Source: Juglans regia
Taxonomy: Eukaryota; Streptophyta; Magnoliopsida; Fagales; Juglandaceae
NCBI RefSeq assembly: GCF_001411555.2
Contig: NC_049903.1
Span: 19,945,234-20,009,233 of the forward strand
Reading direction: 5' to 3'
Length of the DNA: 64,000 nt
Part shown: piece after piece, positions 59,870-64,000 of the stretch
Numbering within the stretch: position 1 is the first letter of the stretch
Layout of the letters: every line of letters starts with the position of its first letter
Translations under genes and position numbers: made by a program
The notes under the pieces: model-generated
What the model was told of the DNA's origin: nothing
The model's input: the letters and a program-made list of their open reading frames with translations, nothing else
The model's database searches: none

Positions 59870-61195
59870 AGCAAAACGGCAATGGTTCAAGATTGTGGGT
59901 CAAACGTGTTTACTGTAACCTTCGTGATGCATGCTGATAAACAAAAAGTGATGTCTTGAAGACCACGGCTATTTGACAATAGTCTGCTTGTGTTAAAGGT
60001 GTTTGATGGGTTCTCTCAATCGAGTAAAATCAATTTTGAGAGTGAAGAATTCTAGGTACAACTTCATAACTTATCGTTAGCATATATGAATAAAGATTGT
60101 GGAAAGCAAATTGGCAATTCAATTTGACAGGTAATTGATGTTGACACTCCGGAGGACAGAATTGGATGGGGCAAGTTTCTCAAACTCAAAATTGAAATGA
60201 AGATACATCAGGCACTGTCGAGAAGGAGGATGTGCAATGTTAATGGAGAAAAAGTGTGGATCCCTATAAAATATGAAAAGCCGCCCAAAGTGTGATTTGC
60301 ATGTGGTTGTCTGGTGCATGTTGTCTGGTGAAGAGTAAAGTTTCAGAACCTCCTGCAGAACAAGTTTGGCAATATGGGACATGGCTCAAAGCTGAACCAA
60401 TGTACTTGAGAAGAAGTCAAACCAGAGTGGATACACACAAGGAAAGAATGAAAGAGGGTCAAAGTGAAGAACTTTCTAGTGCGGGAAAAGTTGGGATGAA
60501 TATCCATGGAGGAACTGAGAGGATAAGGAAGAACATAGTGGAGAGTGCTGAGTCGGGGACAGAGACGGGGGCAAGGCAGGCGAAAATCTAGGAACCAAAT
60601 CCAATTCAAATTTAGATGAGGATCAGGATACATATTTTAAGTGGTAGTTGGTGAAAAGCAGAAGGAAGGAACGATTAAGAAAACTGAGGCTGAAAATACG
60701 GTGCCTTCTCTTGAAAATACAAAAGATGTAGTAGCTAATGAGTTGGACCTAGGCCTGGGCATGAGTCTGGATTTTGAACGTATTATGAAAGAGCAAGAAG
60801 ATGAGATGAGGAGTTATGGGCTGGATAATCATTTTAGTCCAACCCATCTAGAGGTAGAGGGTGAAGCGAATGCTGTTACAAGGCATAACACTAGAGGAAA
60901 AATGATTCACAAGACTAAAGGAAGTTGGAAGAAACGTGCAAGGGACATAGGTAAATTTACTAAAAATGTAATGTTGTATCCCTCTAAGAAGAGGGGACTA
61001 ATTGATGAAGATGGGGGAGATAAGGGTGAAGATAGTGGGAAGAGAATGAGAGGTAATGAGCAAGGGGAAAATAATGATTTTGAAGTTCAATTGGGGGTGG
61101 CTGCTAGGCAGCACCACCAAGAGCCAAGAAAACATATAGTTGGAGCTGTTGGAAGCTTGGGAACCCCCGTGCAATTCATGATCTTCACTGTATAG
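59870..61195 (+). pseudogene. LINE ORF1 remnant (DUF4283, zinc-knuckle remnant, basic tail)
   Basis: Frames around 59890-60330 carry FTVTFVMHADKQ, VLKVFDGFSQSSK, VDVDTPEDRIGWGKFLKLK-like and FACGCLVHVVW pieces, the DUF4283 and CCHC-type parts of plant LINE ORF1, with stops between. QYGTWLKAEP near 60372 is the conserved motif after the knuckle. From 60641 an open frame of 184 codons rich in Lys, Glu and Asp forms the tail and runs into the start of ORF2 at about 61140. Several stops and frame changes make it non-functional. Confidence 0.75.
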
Positions 61196-63581
61196 TGAAG
61201 GAGAAGAGACATGACTTAGTTTTCTTAATGGAAACTAAGAAAACGCCCATAGATGGGAGTTCTTGCAAAGGAAGTTCAAGTTTGATGGGTGTCTAGTGGT
61301 GGATCCAATATGTAGAAGTGGTGGATTAGTGTTGTTGTGGAAACTCGAAATAAGAGTGATAATCTAGTCCTATTCCAGGTTCTATATAAATGCGAGAATT
61401 ATGAATGAAGAAGAAACATGAAAGTGGCAGTTTACAGGATTTATGGCCACCTAGAAACAAGTAAAAGGCAATATACATGGGATATACTTGTGTCTTTGAT
61501 ACCACCAGACTATGTGCCCTGGTTTGTATGTGATGATTTCAATGAAATACTCTCAAGATGAAAAATAAATAAATAAATAAAAAGGAGATAGATTGCATAG
61601 TGAAGCTCAAATGAATAAGTTTAGACAAACTTTGGAGAGAGGTGTATTGTGGGATATGGGTTGGACTGACTCGAAGTATACATGTAGCAACAATCAATGT
61701 GATGATACATTTACGACAAAAATATTGGATAGGGGGTAGCTAACAGAGGCTGGCTAGACTATTTTAAAACTGTTAAGGTGGAGACTCTGGTAGCAAGTTG
61801 TTTTGATCACAGACCCTTGCTATTTACTTTTTGGTAGAAGTGCTTCAATAAGGGTGGATTTAGTAGGTCATTCAGATATGAAGTAGCCTGGGGTTCTGAA
61901 GAAGAATGGAAGAAAGTTGTAAATGAGATGTGGAGGCAGGAGAGTGGAGATGGAGTATCTCTACAGGAGGTGCAAGAATGGTTAAAGAAAATTAGAACTA
62001 CTCTATTAGGGTGGAGCAGGCTTTCTAATACTGATTTAGGAAAACTTGTAAAATAGAAGTTGAATTTGTTGAAGCAGATGCAAGATGATGAAGGGCAGCA
62101 CAATGTGGATGAAGTTATGAAGGTACAAAGAGAGTTGGGGGCTTTATTAGACAAATAAGTATCGAAATGGAGGCAAAGGGCAAAAAGGCACTTGTATTAA
62201 TATGGTGACAGGAACACTAGATTCTTCCATGCTTGTGCTACACAAAGAAGGAAGCATAATTTCATTATAAAAGTTAGGGACTCAAATGGTGTTACAAAGT
62301 GTGAAGAGGCTGCAGCTGCCAATGCTTTTAAAACCCACTTCTAGCATATCTACACTACATCAGACCCACAATTAGAAGTTATTGAAGAATGTCTTCAATG
62401 TATTAATAGAAAGGTGACAGATGATATGAATGTAGGATTGGAGGGCCCCTTCATGGCTACAGAAATCTATAAAGCATTGAAACAAATGGGCCCTTTCAAA
62501 TCTACAGGACCAGATGGTTTTACAACAGAGTTTTACCAACAACATTGGAGCTCAGTGGAGTCTAAGGTATGCAAGGCTGTAATAGGTTTCCTTAACGGAG
62601 GAGGTATGCCTAATTGTCTGAATCAAACTAATATTGTTCTTTTCCTAAGATTAGTGCCCCATTGTCTATAAATGACTATAGGCCTATCTCTTTATGTAAT
62701 GTCTTGTATAATCTTATTGCTAAGTCTTTAGCTAATAGGCTTAAGAATGTATTAACACATTATTTCTAGCTCCCAAAGTGCTTTTGTACCAAGAAGATCC
62801 ATAATAGACAATGCAATGGTAGCATATGAATTACTACATTCTATGAAGACAAGATAAAAAGAAAAAGTTGGAAGCATGGCTTTGAAGCTGGACATATCTA
62901 GGGCCTATGATAGAATATAGTGGCAGTACTTAAGATTAATGGTGAGAAAGATGAGATTCAAAAATGGATTCAGCTGATTATGTAGTGTGTGGAATCTGTC
63001 TCATACTCTGTGGTGGTCAATGGAAAGACTGGTGAGAGTTTTTTTTTTTCCAACAAGAGGCTTGAGGTAAGGAGATCCACTATCTCCTTAACTCTTCATA
63101 ATGTGTGCAAAAGGCCTAAGTTCTCTATTAAGCAAAATAGAACAAAGTGGGAAGATGTGTGAAGTGGCTGATGTAGGGGGTGGAACTAAAATCACTTGTA
63201 TGCTATTTGCAGATGATTGCGTGATTTTTAGTAAAGCCAGCATGGAAGATTGGAAGAGAATTCATGATGTACTGAAGCTCTATGAAGAATCATCAGTTCA
63301 AACACATAATACACAAAAAACGTCTATATTGTTAAACTCCAATACCAACGGCTTACTGCAAAAAGAAATCTTACAAGAAGCTGGTGCTGTTATATGTGGG
63401 GACTATGGCAAGTATCTCGGTTTACCAACTATGATTGGAGGATTGAAGTACCCGACATTTAAGGGAATCAAAGATAGGATGTAGAAGAAAATCAATAGAT
63501 GGAAGAATACATTTTTATCCTCAGCTGGGAATGAGGTTCTTATAAAAGCTGTGTTACAATCAATTCCTACCTATTCGATGA
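61140..63581 (+). pseudogene. LINE ORF2 remnant: endonuclease and reverse transcriptase, truncated by CACTA insertion
   Basis: HDLVFLMETKKTPIDG near 61212 and VCDDFNEIL near 61527 belong to the endonuclease. FRYEVAWGSEEEWKKVV (61875 onward) and NTRFFHACATQRRKHNFI (62213 onward) are the segment before the reverse transcriptase. MGPFKSTGPDGFTTEFYQQH (62487 onward), [40 protein letters not shown] (63078 onward) and CMLFADDCVIFSKA (63198 onward) are reverse transcriptase blocks; the FADD active site is intact here. YLGLPTMIGGLKYPTFKGIK precedes the break at 63582. Stops near 61194, 62055, 62154 and 63483, among others, and frame shifts show it is inactive. Confidence 0.87.
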
Positions 63582-64000
63582 ATCACTATGAGAAATCTTA
63601 TTTTTTGTGGCTATTTAAATTTTCGGCAGCGGATTTTGGATGCAAATGGCTGGTTTTTACTGTTGGGGTGTATTGGCTCCGAAAAAGTTTATATTAACGA
63701 GAAAAAGAATTTTTTTGCATCGAAAAGTTGTCGCCGCAACAAATAATTGCAGCAATTGGCCCTTATATAACACTTGGAATGATTGTGGCGATCGAAAGTC
63801 GCGTTAAGAAAAATTTTGCAGTTACGAATTTATTGCCGAAAAAAAAGTTGTGGCAATTAGTCATTATATTTAATTTGGAGTTATTATGGCGACTGTAATT
63901 CACGGCAACAAAAATATATGCGTCTACCATTTGATATTATTGTTCTTGGACCTATTGTGGCGAGAAAACGTCGTGGCAACAAATACTAGGGAACACGAAT
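63582..64000 (+). mobile_element. 5' end of a CACTA-like element inserted in the LINE
   Basis: CACTATGAGAAATC begins exactly where LINE homology ends. The next 400 bases hold many GTGGC/GTCGC/GGCAACAAA motifs in both orientations (for example GTGGCGA near 63785 and 63956, GTCGCCGCAAC near 63729, GTGGCAACAAAT near 63974), like a CACTA subterminal region. These motifs differ from those at 10077-10926, so it is another family. The other end lies outside the window, so neither the inverted terminus nor a 3-bp duplication can be checked. Confidence 0.65.

Larger units (their letters stand above)
59745..63581 (+). mobile_element. Second degenerate L1-type LINE, cut at its 3' side by a CACTA-like element
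   Basis: ORF1, endonuclease and reverse transcriptase remnants occur in the usual order on the plus strand. The conserved sequence stops at 63581 in the middle of reverse-transcriptase C-terminal coding sequence (KAVLQSIPTYSMN), where a CACTA-type end begins. The 5' limit is approximate because no target-site duplication can be seen without the 3' end. Compared with the LINE at 21336, it keeps the segment between endonuclease and reverse transcriptase. Confidence 0.85.

Noticed and set aside
1..64000. tRNA, rRNA or other structural RNA genes
   Set aside because: No complete cloverleaf or rRNA-like block was found by eye on either strand; small RNA genes could have escaped notice.

Overview
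The window is nuclear DNA of a flowering plant, most likely a woody eudicot. The evidence is intron-rich plant genes, plant-type LINE, Ty1/copia and CACTA elements, and AT-rich intergenic DNA full of miniature transposons. The abundant MITE with a GAGATGAG core suggests to me a Fagales tree such as walnut or hickory, but that is recollection, not proof. I see no rRNA, tRNA, CRISPR or bacterial-type operon.

Layout. (1) 1-10938 looks like the decayed 3' part of a CACTA (En/Spm) transposon: the end of a TNP2-type transposase gene, a second transposase ORF (Transposase_24 type), a subterminal repeat array and a possible terminal repeat at 10927-10938. (2) 13059-19003, minus strand, is a five-exon gene for a SANT/MYB-like plus bromodomain protein (472 aa) whose 2.9-kb first intron is full of repeats. 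(3) 21336-26938 is a nearly full-length but dead L1-type LINE with a 15-bp target-site duplication, itself hit by a MITE. (4) 27203-36711 is a dead Ty1/copia retrotransposon with both LTRs, split by two later LTR insertions, one of 4571 bp with an exact 5-bp duplication and one of 575 bp with a near-exact one. (5) 36712-42480 holds unidentified tandem repeats, a 5'-truncated LINE, microsatellites and a long AT-rich tract. (6) 43423-53526, minus strand, is a complete 18-exon gene for the katanin p80 WD40 regulatory subunit (784 aa), with two MITEs in its introns. (7) 53527-59740 is intergenic with several MITEs. (8) 59745-63581 is a second decayed LINE, cut at 63582 by a CACTA-like 5' end that runs off the window.

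Only the two minus-strand genes look like functional host genes. I rebuilt both by joining exons at GT/AG sites with continuous reading frames and no stops. One acts on microtubules (katanin p80), the other probably on chromatin; nothing indicates that they work together. The rest is a layered record of transposon insertions, and several relative ages can be read from nesting. I found no convincing new biological system. The best leads are the nested insertions with readable duplications, the MITE family, an atypical bromodomain, a 26-bp perfect palindrome and the unidentified tandem-repeat block at 37.0-38.1 kb.
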